A DNA stretch of 64,000 bases from Ensifer sp. Root278 (GTDB taxonomy: Bacteria > Pseudomonadota > Alphaproteobacteria > Rhizobiales > Rhizobiaceae). The DNA lies in NCBI RefSeq assembly GCF_001429285.1, contig NZ_LMJJ01000001.1, positions 130,565 to 194,564 of the forward strand, given 5' to 3'. The number at the start of each line of letters is the position of its first letter. Positions within the stretch are counted from its first letter, which is position 1. The notes beneath the pieces are model-generated. The model had not been told where the DNA came from. It ran no database searches and was given only the letters and a program-made list of their open reading frames with translations. Shown in pieces: positions 10,103 through 19,640 of this stretch. Both the position numbers and the translations under genes were made by a program.

Positions 10103-12253
10103 ATGTTCGATACCCACAAGGTTGAAATCGAATGGGCTGGGCGTCCGCTCAAGCTCGAAACCGGCAAGGTCGCCCGTCAGGCTGACGGCGCCGTCATCGC
10201 CACCTACGGCGAAACCGTCGTTCTCGCCACCGTCGTTTCGGCCAAGTCGCCGAAGCCGGGCCAGGACTTCTTCCCGCTGACCGTCAACTACCAGGAAAAG
10301 ACCTACGCTGCCGGCAAGATCCCGGGTGGTTACTTCAAGCGCGAAGGCCGTCCGAGCGAGAACGAAACGCTCGTTTCGCGCCTGATCGACCGTCCGATCC
10401 GTCCGCTTTTCCCCGATGGCTACAAGAACGATACCCAGGTCATCGTCACGGTCATGCAGCATGACCTCGAAAACAACCCCGACGTTCTGTCGATGGTTGC
10501 CGCTTCCGCAGCGCTGACGCTGTCGGGCGTCCCGTTCATGGGCCCGATCGGCGGCGCGCGCGTCGGCTACATCAACGGCCAGTACGTGCTGAACCCGCAT
10601 CTCGACGAGATGGACGAATCGACGCTCGACCTCGTTGTCGCCGGCACCCAGGAAGCGGTGCTGATGGTCGAATCGGAAGCCAAGGAACTGGCTGAAGACG
10701 TCATGCTCGGCGCCGTCGTCTTCGGTCAGAAGGGCTTCCAGCCGGTCATCGACGCGATCATCAAGCTCGCTGAAGTCGCTGCCAAGGAGCCGCGCGAATT
10801 CGAACCGGAAGATCATTCCGCGCTGGAAGCCGAAATGCTCGGCATGGCCGAAGCCGAACTGCGCGACGCCTACAAGATCACCGAAAAGGCTGCCCGCTAC
10901 GCTGCCGTCGATGCCGTCAAGGCGAAGGTAAAGGCACACTTCTTCCCGGAAGGTGCGGAGCCCAAGTACACCGCTGAAGTCATCGGCGCCGTCTTCAAGC
11001 ACCTGCAGGCCAAGATCGTTCGCTGGAACATCCTCGACACCAAGAGCCGTATCGACGGCCGCGATCTGGAAACCGTTCGTCCGATCGTCTCGGAAGTCGG
11101 CCTTCTGCCGCGTACCCACGGTTCGGCGCTCTTCACCCGCGGTGAGACGCAGGCGATCGTCGTTGCCACGCTCGGCACCGGTGAAGACGAACAGTATGTC
11201 GACAGCCTGACCGGCATGTACAAAGAACGCTTCATGCTGCACTACAACTTCCCGCCCTTCTCGGTCGGCGAAACCGGTCGCATGGGCTCCCCGGGCCGTC
11301 GCGAAATCGGTCACGGCAAGCTCGCCTGGCGCGCTATTCGCCCGATGCTGCCGGAGGCCGAGCAGTTCCCCTACACACTGCGTGTCGTATCCGAGATCAC
11401 CGAATCCAACGGCTCGTCGTCGATGGCGACGGTTTGCGGCACCTCGCTCGCTCTCATGGACGCCGGCGTTCCGCTGGCAAAGCCGGTTGCCGGTATCGCC
11501 ATGGGCCTGATCAAGGAAGATGAGCGCTTCGCCGTTCTCTCCGACATCCTCGGCGACGAAGACCACCTCGGCGACATGGACTTCAAGGTCGCCGGTACCG
11601 ACGCTGGTATCACCTCGCTCCAGATGGACATCAAGATCGAGGGCATCACCGAAGAGATCATGGGCATTGCGCTCAACCAGGCCAAGGGTGGCCGTCTCCA
11701 CATCCTCGGCGAAATGGCCAAGGCCATTTCCGAAAGCCGTGGCCAGCTCGGCGAGTTCGCTCCGCGCATCGAAGTCATGAACATCCCGGTCGACAAGATC
11801 CGTGAAGTCATCGGCTCCGGCGGCAAGGTCATCCGCGAAATCGTCGAGAAGACCGGCGCGAAGATCAACATCGAAGACGACGGCACCGTGAAGATCGCCT
11901 CCTCGTCCGGCAAGGAAATCGAAGCGGCCCGCAAGTGGATCCACTCGATCGTCGCCGAGCCGGAAGTTGGCCAGATCTATGAAGGTACCGTTGTGAAGAC
12001 CGCCGACTTCGGCGCCTTCGTCAACTTCTTCGGCGCCCGCGATGGCCTCGTCCACATCTCGCAGCTCGCTTCCGAGCGCGTTGCCAAGACGACCGACGTC
12101 GTCAAGGAAGGCGACAAGGTCTGGGTCAAGCTCATGGGCTTCGACGAGCGCGGCAAGGTTCGCCTGTCGATGAAGGTTGTCGACCAGGCCACCGGCAAAG
12201 AAGTCGCTGCCGAGAAGTCTGAGAAGAAGGGCGACGGCGAAGCCGCCGAATAA
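10103..12253 (+). CDS. pnp: Polyribonucleotide nucleotidyltransferase (PNPase)
   Basis: PNPase is a phosphate-dependent 3'-to-5' exoribonuclease and degradosome component. The 716-residue product has two RNase PH-like domains (about 1-230 and 300-545) separated by an all-helical domain, a KH domain (about 555-615, [12 protein letters not shown]) and a C-terminal S1 domain (about 622-690, [17 protein letters not shown]). The active-site region of the second core holds [18 protein letters not shown]. It ends in a short charged tail. ATG at 10103 lies 6 bases after an AAGGACA ribosome site. It has its own terminator downstream. Confidence 0.98.
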   Translation: MFDTHKVEIEWAGRPLKLETGKVARQADGAVIATYGETVVLATVVSAKSPKPGQDFFPLTVNYQEKTYAAGKIPGGYFKREGRPSENETLVSRLIDRPIRPLFPDGYKNDTQVIVTVMQHDLENNPDVLSMVAASAALTLSGVPFMGPIGGARVGYINGQYVLNPHLDEMDESTLDLVVAGTQEAVLMVESEAKELAEDVMLGAVVFGQKGFQPVIDAIIKLAEVAAKEPREFEPEDHSALEAEMLGMAEAELRDAYKITEKAARYAAVDAVKAKVKAHFFPEGAEPKYTAEVIGAVFKHLQAKIVRWNILDTKSRIDGRDLETVRPIVSEVGLLPRTHGSALFTRGETQAIVVATLGTGEDEQYVDSLTGMYKERFMLHYNFPPFSVGETGRMGSPGRREIGHGKLAWRAIRPMLPEAEQFPYTLRVVSEITESNGSSSMATVCGTSLALMDAGVPLAKPVAGIAMGLIKEDERFAVLSDILGDEDHLGDMDFKVAGTDAGITSLQMDIKIEGITEEIMGIALNQAKGGRLHILGEMAKAISESRGQLGEFAPRIEVMNIPVDKIREVIGSGGKVIREIVEKTGAKINIEDDGTVKIASSSGKEIEAARKWIHSIVAEPEVGQIYEGTVVKTADFGAFVNFFGARDGLVHISQLASERVAKTTDVVKEGDKVWVKLMGFDERGKVRLSMKVVDQATGKEVAAEKSEKKGDGEAAE

Positions 12254-12276
12254 GCGAGCTTCACCCGAATGCATTC

Positions 12277-12311
12277 GGGGCGCGGGGCGGAACGCTCCGC
12301 GCCCCTTTCTT
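12277..12311 (+). terminator. pnp terminator
   Basis: GGGGCGCGG and CCGCGCCCC pair around an 11-base loop and are followed by TTTCTT. The hairpin ends just before the ribosome site of the next gene, so some read-through into that gene is likely. Confidence 0.75.
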
Positions 12312-12319
12312 GTAGGAAG

Positions 12320-13351
12320 ATGACGGATAGACCGATGAGCCGAGATGCGTTGAAGACCCTGTTTTACCCGTTCGATAGCGGTGTGATCGACCCGCCGGGC
12401 GAAGGCGAGCGTGTTCTCTTTCTCGGCGCCGAGGCGGGCTACAGGCTGCCCAAGGGCTTCGAAGCCTCGATCGCCGCCGTTCAGCCGCTGCGGCCGCTCT
12501 ATCGCGCCCTGGAGGCCATGCGCGCCGATGTGACGCCTGAGATCACCGGCGAGGACTACGACGTCACGCTGGTGCTCTGTGGCAAGCATAAGGGCGAGAA
12601 TGAGGACCGGATCGCCGAGGCGCTGAAGCGCACCCGCGAGGGCGGCCTGATCGTCGTTGCCGGCGGCAAGGAAGACGGCATCCAGTCGCTGAAGAAGCGG
12701 ATCGCCAAGTTCGAATGGGACGGCGATCATCTGCCGAAATATCACGGCGTCGCCTTCTGGTTCACCCGTCCCGAAGACGTCACCGACGCGGTGCACAAGC
12801 TCGCCAAGGTGCCGGTGCGCGTCGATGGCCTGTTCGAGGCTTCGCCGGGCATGTTCTCACACGACCGCATCGACGCGGGTTCGGAACTGCTCGCTTCGCG
12901 TCTGCCGAACGACTTCCACGGCCATGCCGCCGATTTCGGAGCCGGCTGGGGCTATCTCGCCGTCAAGCTCGCTGAAGCCTCGCCGGGCCTCAAGGGCGTC
13001 GATCTCTTCGAAGCCGACCATGAGTCGCTCGAAGCTGCCCGCGTCAACATGATGGCAAACGTGCCGTCGACGCCGGCGCGCTTCCACTGGTTCGACCTGA
13101 CGAGCGAAGAGCCGCGCGACAAGTATGATCTCATCGTCATGAATCCGCCCTTCCATGAGGCCCACGCCGCCGAGCCGGCGCTTGGCATTGCCATCATCAA
13201 GACGGCGCTGAAGGCGCTGAAGCAGGGCGGAAAGCTGATGCTGGTCGCCAACCGCGGCCTGCCCTACGAGCAGGTACTGGCCGAGAATTCCAAGGAATAC
13301 GGCGAAACCTGCCGCAACGCCCGCTTCAAGGTGCTCTGGGCGAAGCGCTGA
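12320..13351 (+). CDS. RsmC-like class I SAM-dependent methyltransferase
   Basis: This 343-residue protein has the two-domain layout of the RsmC/RsmD-type 16S rRNA (guanine-N2) methyltransferases: a degenerate N-terminal half and a C-terminal Rossmann domain with the SAM motif ADFGAGWGYLAVKLAE (about 200-215) and the catalytic NPPFHEAHA (about 273-281). The NPPF motif signals methylation of an exocyclic amino group on a nucleobase. ATG 12320 is chosen for TAGGAAG just upstream; ATG 12335 is a second option. The substrate (G1207 of 16S rRNA in E. coli RsmC) is inferred from family only. Confidence 0.8.
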   Translation: MTDRPMSRDALKTLFYPFDSGVIDPPGEGERVLFLGAEAGYRLPKGFEASIAAVQPLRPLYRALEAMRADVTPEITGEDYDVTLVLCGKHKGENEDRIAEALKRTREGGLIVVAGGKEDGIQSLKKRIAKFEWDGDHLPKYHGVAFWFTRPEDVTDAVHKLAKVPVRVDGLFEASPGMFSHDRIDAGSELLASRLPNDFHGHAADFGAGWGYLAVKLAEASPGLKGVDLFEADHESLEAARVNMMANVPSTPARFHWFDLTSEEPRDKYDLIVMNPPFHEAHAAEPALGIAIIKTALKALKQGGKLMLVANRGLPYEQVLAENSKEYGETCRNARFKVLWAKR

Positions 13352-13371
13352 AGACCATCAAGGATTAAGCA

Positions 13372-13400
13372 AGGAGCCGGGCCAATCGCCCGGCTTTTTT
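13372..13400 (+). terminator. Terminator after the RsmC-like gene
   Basis: AGCCGGGC and GCCCGGCT flank a short CAAT loop and are followed by six T. It closes the pnp-methyltransferase unit. Confidence 0.88.
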
Positions 13401-13409
13401 CGTTCCGGG

Positions 13410-13514
13410 TCTACAGCGCCGCGCGTCTTATCAGACGCGCAAAGGTCGCTGTAGCACTTTGATTTTCTGCATGTCTTCGTCCTTAAATCGAGGTCGATTT
13501 AAGGAGACATGCAG
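13410..13514. repeat. Two-palindrome rhizobial intergenic repeat, copy 1
   Basis: A 105-base element with two hairpins. The first is bounded by CTACAGCG and CGCTGTAG with inner arms GCGTCT and AGACGC; the second is bounded by CTGCATGTC and GACATGCAG-like ends with inner TTAAATCGA and TCGATTTAA arms. The joint between them reads CACTTTGATTTTCTGCATG. Copies 2 and 3 lie at 26245 and 34580. The structure fits the rhizobial intergenic mosaic (RIME) class. Confidence 0.8.
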
Positions 13515-13615
13515 TAGCGCCCCGGCCAACGGGCAGCGACAGTTTGCCTGTTGCCATCGCCCCTGTTCGGGCTCACCATGACGCCGTCGGTATTTCTCGT
13601 CGGAGGATGAGTGCC

Positions 13616-13837
13616 ATGACGTGGGGAGTGAACAGGCCGCCTTTGACCGAGGATGCGGCCGAGGCTGTTGCCAAGGACATAAAGCATGCCGAGGGACATG
13701 GAGCGACCTCCGAGGTACCCATGTCGTTCCTGAAGAGCCTCTATCACCTGCCGCTGGAGCCGGGGCGGCGCACGCATACGGGGTTCATCGCGCTGGCGAT
13801 CGTCGTCGCCGTGCTCGCACTCTTTCTATTTCCCTGA
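13616..13837 (+). CDS. Small C-terminally anchored membrane protein, unknown
   Basis: A 73-residue product begins MTWGVNRPPL and ends in one clear membrane helix (FIALAIVVAVLALFLF) at the very C-terminus, with a preceding RRTHTG positive cluster. That suggests a tail-anchored inner-membrane protein with most of its length in the cytoplasm. ATG 13616 is preferred because GGAGG lies 9 bases upstream; ATG 13607 would touch that site. It stands alone between a repeat element and a bidirectional terminator. I do not recognise the family. Confidence 0.6.
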   Translation: MTWGVNRPPLTEDAAEAVAKDIKHAEGHGATSEVPMSFLKSLYHLPLEPGRRTHTGFIALAIVVAVLALFLFP

Positions 13838-13852
13838 GCGGCTCATGAATGA

Positions 13853-13890
13853 CAAAGCCCGCGGATCGAGGCCGATCCGCGGGCTTTGTT
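13853..13890. terminator. Bidirectional terminator between the small gene and fabI
   Basis: A perfect 16-bp stem (CAAAGCCCGCGGATCG with its complement) and a four-base loop carry A-rich and T-rich flanks, so it can terminate both the small plus-strand gene and the convergent fab operon. Confidence 0.85.
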
Positions 13891-13914
13891 CCGTTTTCCG
13901 GTCGGTTGAGGGTG

Positions 13915-14721
13915 TTACTCGACGTCGGCCGTCCGCAACGTGTCGAGCGCCGGCATCGAGGTGATGTTGTAGCCGGAATCGACGTAGTGGATTTCGCCGG
14001 TGACGCCGCGCGACAGGTCCGAGAGCAGGTAGAGCGCGGAATTGCCGACGTCGTCGATGGTGACAGTACGACGCAGCGGCGAATTCTTCTGCTGCCAGGA
14101 GAGCATCGCCCGGGCGTCGGAAATACCGGCGCCGGCAAGGGTGCGGATCGGGCCGGCGGAGATCGCGTTGACGCGAATGCCGCGCACGCCGTAGTCGGCC
14201 GCGAGGTAACGCACGGAAGCCTCGAGCGCCGCCTTGGCAACGCCCATGACGTTGTAGTTCGGCATGACGCGCATCGAGCCGCCATAGGTCAGCGTCAGCA
14301 TCGAGCCGCCATCATTCATCAGCTCGGCAGCACGCTTGGCGATTTCGGTGAAGGAGAAGCAGGAGATCACCATCGTGCGGCTGAAATTGTCGCGCGAGGT
14401 GTCGGCATAGAGGCCCTTCAGCTCGTTCTTGTCCGAAAAGCCGATGGCATGCACGATGAAGTCGAGATTGCCCCAGCGTTCCTTGATCGCATCGATCACG
14501 GCATCGACGGACGCAATGTCTTCGACATCGCAAGGCAGCAGGAAGTCCGAGCCGAGCTCGGCGGCGAGCGGCTTGACACGCTTGCCCAGCGCCTCGCCCT
14601 GGTAGGTGAAGGCGAGTTCCGCCCCTTGCGCCGCAAGCGCCTTGGAAATGCCCCAGGCAATGGAATGGCTGTTGGCCACACCCATGATGAGGCCACGCTT
14701 TCCGGTCATCAGTCCCGTCAT
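13915..14721 (-). CDS. fabI: Enoyl-[acyl-carrier-protein] reductase FabI
   Basis: FabI performs the last step of each fatty acid elongation cycle, reducing trans-2-enoyl-ACP with NAD(P)H. The 268-residue SDR-fold product has the atypical N-terminal cofactor site GLIMGVANSHSIAWGI and the catalytic Tyr-x6-Lys pair in YNVMGVAK. Its start lies 4 bases after fabB ends, showing translational coupling. It is last in the fabA-fabB-fabI operon, where FabA introduces the cis double bond and FabB keeps it during elongation. Rhizobia often have a second enoyl reductase elsewhere. Confidence 0.95.
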   Translation of the reverse strand: MTGLMTGKRGLIMGVANSHSIAWGISKALAAQGAELAFTYQGEALGKRVKPLAAELGSDFLLPCDVEDIASVDAVIDAIKERWGNLDFIVHAIGFSDKNELKGLYADTSRDNFSRTMVISCFSFTEIAKRAAELMNDGGSMLTLTYGGSMRVMPNYNVMGVAKAALEASVRYLAADYGVRGIRVNAISAGPIRTLAGAGISDARAMLSWQQKNSPLRRTVTIDDVGNSALYLLSDLSRGVTGEIHYVDSGYNITSMPALDTLRTADVE

Positions 14722-14725
14722 GGTG

Positions 14726-15949
14726 TTATCCGTTGTAGCGCTGGAAGACGAGCGTCGCATTGGTGCCGCCGAAGCCGAAGGAGTTCGACAGAACCGTATC
14801 GATCTTGGCATTGTCGATGCGTTTGCGAACGATCGGAACGCCGTCGAATTCGGGGTCGAGTTCGGTGATATGCGCGCTTTCGCCGATGAAGCCGGCCTGC
14901 ATCATCAGGAGGCCGTAGATCGATTCCTGCACGCCGGCAGCACCCAGCGAGTGGCCGGTCAGCGACTTGGTCGACTGGATGTGCGGCATCTTGCTGCCGA
15001 ACACTTCGCGGATCGCGCCGATTTCCTTGCTGTCGCCAACCGGCGTCGAGGTGCCGTGCGTGTTGATGTAGTCGACATCGCCCTTCACCGTCGAAAGCGC
15101 CTGGCGCATGCAGCGGATTGCGCCTTCGCCCGAGGGAGCCACCATGTCGTAGCCGTCGGAGGTCGCGCCGTAGCCGACGATTTCGGCGTAGATCTTCGCA
15201 CCGCGGGCCTTGGCGTGTTCCAGTTCTTCGAGAACGAGAACGCCGGCACCGCCGGCAATGACGAAACCGTCGCGGTTGACGTCATAGGCACGGGACGCGG
15301 TCGCCGGCGTCTCGTTGTATTTCGAGGACATGGCGCCCATGGCGTCGAAGAGGTTGGACATCGTCCAGTCAAGATCTTCATGGCCGCCGGCAAACATCAC
15401 GTCCTGCTTGCCCCACTGGATCATCTCAGCGGCGTTGCCGATGCAGTGCGCCGAGGTCGAGCAGGCCGAGGAGATCGAGTAGTTGACGCCGTGGATCTGG
15501 AACCAGGTGGCGAGCGTTGCGGATGCCGTGGACGACATCGCCTTCGGAACGGCGAACGGGCCGATGCGCTTCGGGCTCACATTCTTGCGGGTGATGTCGG
15601 CCGCTTCGACGATCGTGCGGGTGGACGGACCGCCCGAGCCCATGATGATGCCGGTGCGTTCGTTGCGGGCAACGACGGTTTCTTCGAGGCCGGAGTCGGC
15701 GATTGCCTGTTTCATCGCCACGTGGTTCCAGGCGCCGCCCTGCGACAGGAAGCGCATGGCGCGACGGTCGACGAGCTCGGTCGGATCGAGCGACGGGGCG
15801 CCCCAGACCTGGCACTTGAAGCCGTTCTCCGCGAAATCGGGAGAAAACGTGATGCCCGACTTTGCATCGCGCAGCGACGCCGTGACTTCGTCCGCGTTGT
15901 TTCCGATCGAGGAAACGATGCCGAGGCCCGTGACAACAACCCGTCTCAT
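14726..15949 (-). CDS. fabB: 3-oxoacyl-[acyl-carrier-protein] synthase I FabB
   Basis: FabB condenses malonyl-ACP with acyl-ACP and is required to elongate cis-unsaturated acyl chains. The 407-residue thiolase-fold product carries the catalytic Cys in [10 protein letters not shown] (about 162) and the two His in [10 protein letters not shown] and [11 protein letters not shown]. Gene partners fabA and fabI on either side support KAS I rather than the related FabF. It starts 45 bases after fabA. The start ATG follows an AAAGGTCAGT region. Confidence 0.95.
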   Translation of the reverse strand: MRRVVVTGLGIVSSIGNNADEVTASLRDAKSGITFSPDFAENGFKCQVWGAPSLDPTELVDRRAMRFLSQGGAWNHVAMKQAIADSGLEETVVARNERTGIIMGSGGPSTRTIVEAADITRKNVSPKRIGPFAVPKAMSSTASATLATWFQIHGVNYSISSACSTSAHCIGNAAEMIQWGKQDVMFAGGHEDLDWTMSNLFDAMGAMSSKYNETPATASRAYDVNRDGFVIAGGAGVLVLEELEHAKARGAKIYAEIVGYGATSDGYDMVAPSGEGAIRCMRQALSTVKGDVDYINTHGTSTPVGDSKEIGAIREVFGSKMPHIQSTKSLTGHSLGAAGVQESIYGLLMMQAGFIGESAHITELDPEFDGVPIVRKRIDNAKIDTVLSNSFGFGGTNATLVFQRYNG

Positions 15950-15994
15950 GATACTGACCTTTTCTTTATTTCGTTCGGTGCAGGCAGGCCTGGA

Positions 15995-16510
15995 CTACTC
16001 GGCCTTATCCTTGGACAGACCGACGCGCAGGTCGGTTGCCTGATAGATAGTCTCTCCATCGGCCTTCAGCCAGCCGTCGGCGGTGCCAAGCACGAGCCGG
16101 CCGCGCATGACGCGCTTGAAGTCGATGCCGTATTCGAGAAGCTTGGTGTGGGGACGAACCATGCCCTTGAACTTCACTTCGCCGGTGGAAAGCGCCATGC
16201 CGCGGCCAGGCTCGCCGAGCCAGCCCAGGTAGAAGCCGGTCAATTGCCACATGCCGTCGAGGCCGAGGCAGCCCGGCATGATCGGATTGCCCTGGAAGTG
16301 GCAGGGAAAATACCAGTCATCGGGGCGCACGTCGTATTCGGCGCGCAGATAACCCTTGTCAAAGGCACCACCCGTTTCGGAAATCTCGGTGATGCGATGA
16401 ACCATCAGCATCGGCGGCAGCGGCAGCTGCGCGTTGCCAGGGCCAAACAACTCGCCACGGCCGCAGGCCAGGATTTCCTCGTAGCTGAAGCTGGATTGTC
16501 TGGTGGTCAT
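15995..16510 (-). CDS. fabA: 3-hydroxydecanoyl-ACP dehydratase/isomerase FabA
   Basis: FabA dehydrates 3-hydroxydecanoyl-ACP and isomerises the product to the cis-3 form, the committed step of anaerobic unsaturated fatty acid synthesis. The 171-residue hot-dog-fold product has the family's length and the active site [21 protein letters not shown], with the catalytic His and, 14 residues later, Asp. It is first in the fabA-fabB-fabI operon and transcribed away from irr. The 307-base divergent gap must contain its promoter, which I could not define with confidence. Confidence 0.96.
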   Translation of the reverse strand: MTTRQSSFSYEEILACGRGELFGPGNAQLPLPPMLMVHRITEISETGGAFDKGYLRAEYDVRPDDWYFPCHFQGNPIMPGCLGLDGMWQLTGFYLGWLGEPGRGMALSTGEVKFKGMVRPHTKLLEYGIDFKRVMRGRLVLGTADGWLKADGETIYQATDLRVGLSKDKAE

Positions 16511-16817
16511 GAATGGATGCTTCCCCGAATGACTTAACGTGTTGTCCGATCTGCTTTAGAGCAAGTTCGGCTTGAAATGAAGCGTGGCGAACCCGAACCT
16601 TCTCGTTTCCGGCCAGGTTACCGCCGCCTCAGATGGCATTTTCGTTCCGCCGTCGCTTACAGGATCAATGTGGGCGCGACCAGAGTTAATTGCCAGCCTT
16701 CCCCGAGTTTGACCGGTTTTTCGGGCTTTGCAACGCATGTTTGACCGAGAATCTATTGAAAGCGCGGGGCGCAAAAGTTATATCGCAACGGAAGTATTGT
16801 GAATTTCGCCGGGATAC
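16511..16817. other. Divergent intergenic region fabA/irr
   Basis: This 307-base gap separates the divergent fabA operon and irr and shows no credible gene. It holds the good irr promoter at 16756-16784. The fabA side has a TTGCTCTAAAG segment near 16555 but no convincing -35 partner. Confidence 0.5.
16756..16784 (+). promoter_or_regulatory. Predicted sigma-70 promoter of irr
   Basis: A -35 box TTGAAA and a -10 box TATATC are separated by exactly 17 bases. The predicted start of transcription falls near 16791, giving a short leader before the irr start codon. Both boxes match four to five of six consensus positions. Confidence 0.6.
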
Positions 16818-17255
16818 ATGGAACGACCCTTGATGACGAAAGCAACAGAAGTGAGTTCGGAAGAAAGGCTGCGTCACTCAGGCCTGCGTCCGACCCGTCA
16901 GCGCGTTGCCCTCGCCGATCTGATCTTTGCCAAGGGTGACCGTCACCTGACCGTCGAGGAACTGCACGAGGAGGCTGTCATGGCCGGGGTGCCTGTTTCG
17001 CTCGCAACCGTCTACAATACGCTGCACCAGTTCACCGAGGCCGGCATGATCCGTGTCCTGGCGGTGGAAAGCGCCAAGACCTATTTCGACACCAACGTGT
17101 CGGATCACCATCATTTCTTCGTCGAGGGCCAGAACGAGGTACTCGATATCCCCGTCAGCAACATCCAGATCGACAATCTCCCGGAACCGCCCGAGGGCAT
17201 GGAGATTGCGCATGTCGACGTGGTGATCCGCCTGCGCCGCAAGAACGGCCGCTGA
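16818..17255 (+). CDS. irr: Iron response regulator Irr (Fur family)
   Basis: Irr is the Fur-family regulator that controls iron and haem genes in Rhizobiales, acting under iron limitation and sensing haem status. The product has the winged helix with SGLRPTRQRVALADLIF and SLATVYNTLHQFTEAG, and a dimerisation domain with the SDHHHFF histidine cluster linked to haem binding. It contains no cysteine, so it lacks the N-terminal Cys haem regulatory motif known from Bradyrhizobium Irr. ATG 16833 (140 residues) is an alternative start. A perfect Irr-type box lies before mbfA at 57556. Confidence 0.93.
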   Translation: MERPLMTKATEVSSEERLRHSGLRPTRQRVALADLIFAKGDRHLTVEELHEEAVMAGVPVSLATVYNTLHQFTEAGMIRVLAVESAKTYFDTNVSDHHHFFVEGQNEVLDIPVSNIQIDNLPEPPEGMEIAHVDVVIRLRRKNGR

Positions 17256-17320
17256 TCCGACCGAGGTCGATCATCAAGATAAATTGATTGCAGATCTTGC
17301 GTCTGTCGGCGTGTGAGCCT

Positions 17321-17956
17321 TCACATCACGTCGTCGGGATCGCGACCCGGCAACGCCTTGCCCGTCGGCAGGGTCCAGCCAAACTTGAGCGCGCCGCCGC
17401 GCACGGCAAAGGCGGAGAGAACACCCAGTGTCGACGTTGCCACAAGCGGCAGGCCCGCGACCGTTGCAAGCACGAAGGCGCCGGCGCCGACGAGCGCCGC
17501 CGTAACATAGATTTCCGGCCTCAGAAGCACGGAAGGCTCGCCGGCGAGCATATCGCGTAAGACCCCGCCGAAGGTGGCGGTCAGCATGCCGGTGACAAGT
17601 GCCACCGTCGCCGAGCCGGTGGCAGCATACCCCTTCGCAGCGCCCATGACGCAATAGGCTGAAAGGCCGATCGCATCGAGCCAGACGAGCACCCGGTAGC
17701 GCGAGCCGAAGAGATGGGCGGTGAAGAAGAGGATGACCGCCACGGTGGCGCAGACCAGAAGATAGGTCGGGTTGGTGACCCAGAAGACCGGTGTCGCGCC
17801 CAAAACGACATCGCGCATCGTGCCGCCGCCGATCCCGGTCACCGAGGCGAGGAAGAGATAGCCGATGATGTCGAGCTGCTTGCGTGACGCCGACAGCGCT
17901 CCGGTCGCTGCGAAGACGGCCACACCGGCGTAGTCGAGAATTTCGAGGATCGGCAT
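17321..17956 (-). CDS. TRIC/UPF0126 family membrane channel protein
   Basis: A 211-residue integral membrane protein with about seven hydrophobic segments and the twin glycine-rich repeat expected for the TRIC (YadS/YicG, formerly UPF0126) family: GVAVFAATGALSASRK near the start, SVTGIGGGTMRDV (about 50-65) and a second, related LTATFGGVLRDMLAG (about 135-150). Prokaryotic TRIC proteins are trimeric monovalent-cation channels. ATG 17956 is chosen because GGAG lies 5 bases upstream. It ends close to irr, convergent with it. Confidence 0.85.
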   Translation of the reverse strand: MPILEILDYAGVAVFAATGALSASRKQLDIIGYLFLASVTGIGGGTMRDVVLGATPVFWVTNPTYLLVCATVAVILFFTAHLFGSRYRVLVWLDAIGLSAYCVMGAAKGYAATGSATVALVTGMLTATFGGVLRDMLAGEPSVLLRPEIYVTAALVGAGAFVLATVAGLPLVATSTLGVLSAFAVRGGALKFGWTLPTGKALPGRDPDDVM

Positions 17957-18023
17957 GGGTGCTCCGGGCAAGATTCGGCGGTTCGCTTTGAAGCTGGGCT
18001 ATCTCGGGCCCCGCCGTCAACTC

Positions 18024-18815
18024 TCAGGGCGCCGGCAGGATCGAGGGTGTCCGGCCGGCAAGGTGATAGGCGAGGAGGCCGATCCATTCGCGCACCGCCG
18101 TCGTCGTCAATTGTGCGTTGAGCGACGGCTGGGTGAAGTCGAAGCTAAGGCCAAGCTTGCCGCTGGTGCGGTAATCCGTCGGCCAGGGAATGACCGGGAT
18201 GTCGAGCGCGCGGAAGAGCCCGACCGAACGGGGCATATGGAAGGCGGAGGTGACGAGTGCGCAATTCGAGAGCCCATTCGCAGCCAGCAGATCCTTGGTG
18301 TTGCGGGCGTTCTCGAACGTCGTGCGCGACTGTTCTTCGCGAATCAGCCGTTCGCCGCCGACGCCGAACGCGGCGAGGAAGCCCTGCGAAGCCTCGGCGT
18401 CGCCGGCATAGGCGCCGCTGAAGGAGCCGTCACCGCCGGAAACCAGAATACGCGCCTCGGGGTAGCGTTTTGCGAGCGCCACCGTCTCGATGAAACGGTC
18501 CGCCGCCTGGTTGAATTCCATGCCGCCGCGGCCTGCCATCACCTCGTTCTCGAAGGCGCCGCCGAGCACGATGATGCAGGAGAGCGTTGCAGGTGATGGC
18601 GAGGGGCGTGTGAAACGATCTTCGAGCGTCTGGAGCGCGTAGGGCCCCGCGGTGGTGAACAGGCTGATGAAGAGCACCAGCGCGCCAAGCCCGCCAAGGA
18701 AGCCGCCGATGCGGCGCAGGCCCGCCGCCGTCGCCAGCAGCCCGGCAAAGGCGGCGAAGAACGAGAACGACAGCGGCTGTGCGGCCAGCCAGAAGATTTT
18801 CGAGATCAGGAACAT
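18024..18815 (-). CDS. YdcF/ElyC-like DUF218 membrane protein
   Basis: A 263-residue protein with two N-terminal membrane helices (about 8-28 and 35-60) followed by a DUF218 domain (about 75-240). The domain shows CIIVLGGAFENE, ILVSGGDGSFSG, EEQSRTTFENARNTKDLL and VTSAFHMPRS, all characteristic of the YdcF/SanA/ElyC group. E. coli ElyC affects envelope biogenesis, so an envelope role is plausible but unproven. Its start codon is 85 bases from the next gene, which runs the other way, so they share a divergent control region. Confidence 0.85.
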   Translation of the reverse strand: MFLISKIFWLAAQPLSFSFFAAFAGLLATAAGLRRIGGFLGGLGALVLFISLFTTAGPYALQTLEDRFTRPSPSPATLSCIIVLGGAFENEVMAGRGGMEFNQAADRFIETVALAKRYPEARILVSGGDGSFSGAYAGDAEASQGFLAAFGVGGERLIREEQSRTTFENARNTKDLLAANGLSNCALVTSAFHMPRSVGLFRALDIPVIPWPTDYRTSGKLGLSFDFTQPSLNAQLTTTAVREWIGLLAYHLAGRTPSILPAP

Positions 18816-19017
18816 GGCATCAGCTTCTGCGTTCCGATGCTTAACAAATTATAAACGCGCGCTGGAGGGGCCGGCTGCACCGATGCGTTGACTGTGCAGC
18901 TTGGTCGCCTTGTTCGCCTTCGCGCAAGGTCGCTCGCGTAGCCTGTTCATCCGAACGTTGCACGGGTGGGTCCGGGCACCACTTTCATTTGAAGCCGAAA
19001 GGAGTATCATCTGGGAG

Positions 19018-19332
19018 ATGACCACGATATCGGGCTTCAGATCCCAGCTGTTTCGTGCCGCCAATGAGGTCCATGAACTCACCCCGGTGCAGGCACAACG
19101 GCTGCTCGAAGGCGCAGTGGCGCTGATCCGCTGCATGCGCGAACAGACCGGCATGGAACCCAACACCGATGCACCCGATGTCACCAATGTCCTGCTGAAC
19201 ATCGCCGCTTCCGTGCCCACTCGCTCGGAGCGCGAAATCCGCAACGCCCTGCTCGAGTCGGCCGACATCATCCGGCTACTGACGATGATCCTGGATTCGC
19301 TGGACGAATTGGAAAGCAGTGACGGACCTTGA
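19018..19332 (+). CDS. Hypothetical small helical protein
   Basis: A 104-residue, soluble and mostly alpha-helical product (LTPVQAQRLLEGAVALIRCM, REIRNALLESADIIRLLTMIL) with no membrane segment or known motif. The frame is open back to GTG 18901, but ATG 19018 is preferred because the upstream part looks noncoding; the ribosome site is weak (GGAG close to the start). It lies between the DUF218 gene and tRNA-Ala. I do not recognise the family. Confidence 0.55.
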   Translation: MTTISGFRSQLFRAANEVHELTPVQAQRLLEGAVALIRCMREQTGMEPNTDAPDVTNVLLNIAASVPTRSEREIRNALLESADIIRLLTMILDSLDELESSDGP

Positions 19333-19364
19333 AGGTCCATCGGTCATCAATCGAAGAAGAAGTT

Positions 19365-19440
<76 letters not shown>

Positions 19441-19640
19441 ATATCGGGTTCCGGCTAGGCCGGTCCGGGAAATTCGTCGGGCTGTTGTGTCCGGCGAGTG
19501 GCGGCTTATTACTTCCCCTTTTTGAGGATGGCAAGCCGAAAAATGCGTGGCCTGTGGATTTATTTCCAGTCCGGGCCGATTTTCTCCCGTCCGGGCCCTA
19601 TAGGCCGAGGACGGGAGCATTCCCATGTCATTTGAAGCGC

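Noticed and set aside
14606-16537. Long plus-strand open frame opposite fabB and fabA
   Set aside because: It covers two clear minus-strand fatty-acid genes whose active-site motifs are intact; the antisense product is Arg/His/Gly-rich nonsense.
19333-19364. Terminator after the small gene at 19018
   Set aside because: GGACCT-TGA-AGGTCC can pair, but it overlaps the stop codon and has no T run, so it is not a convincing terminator.
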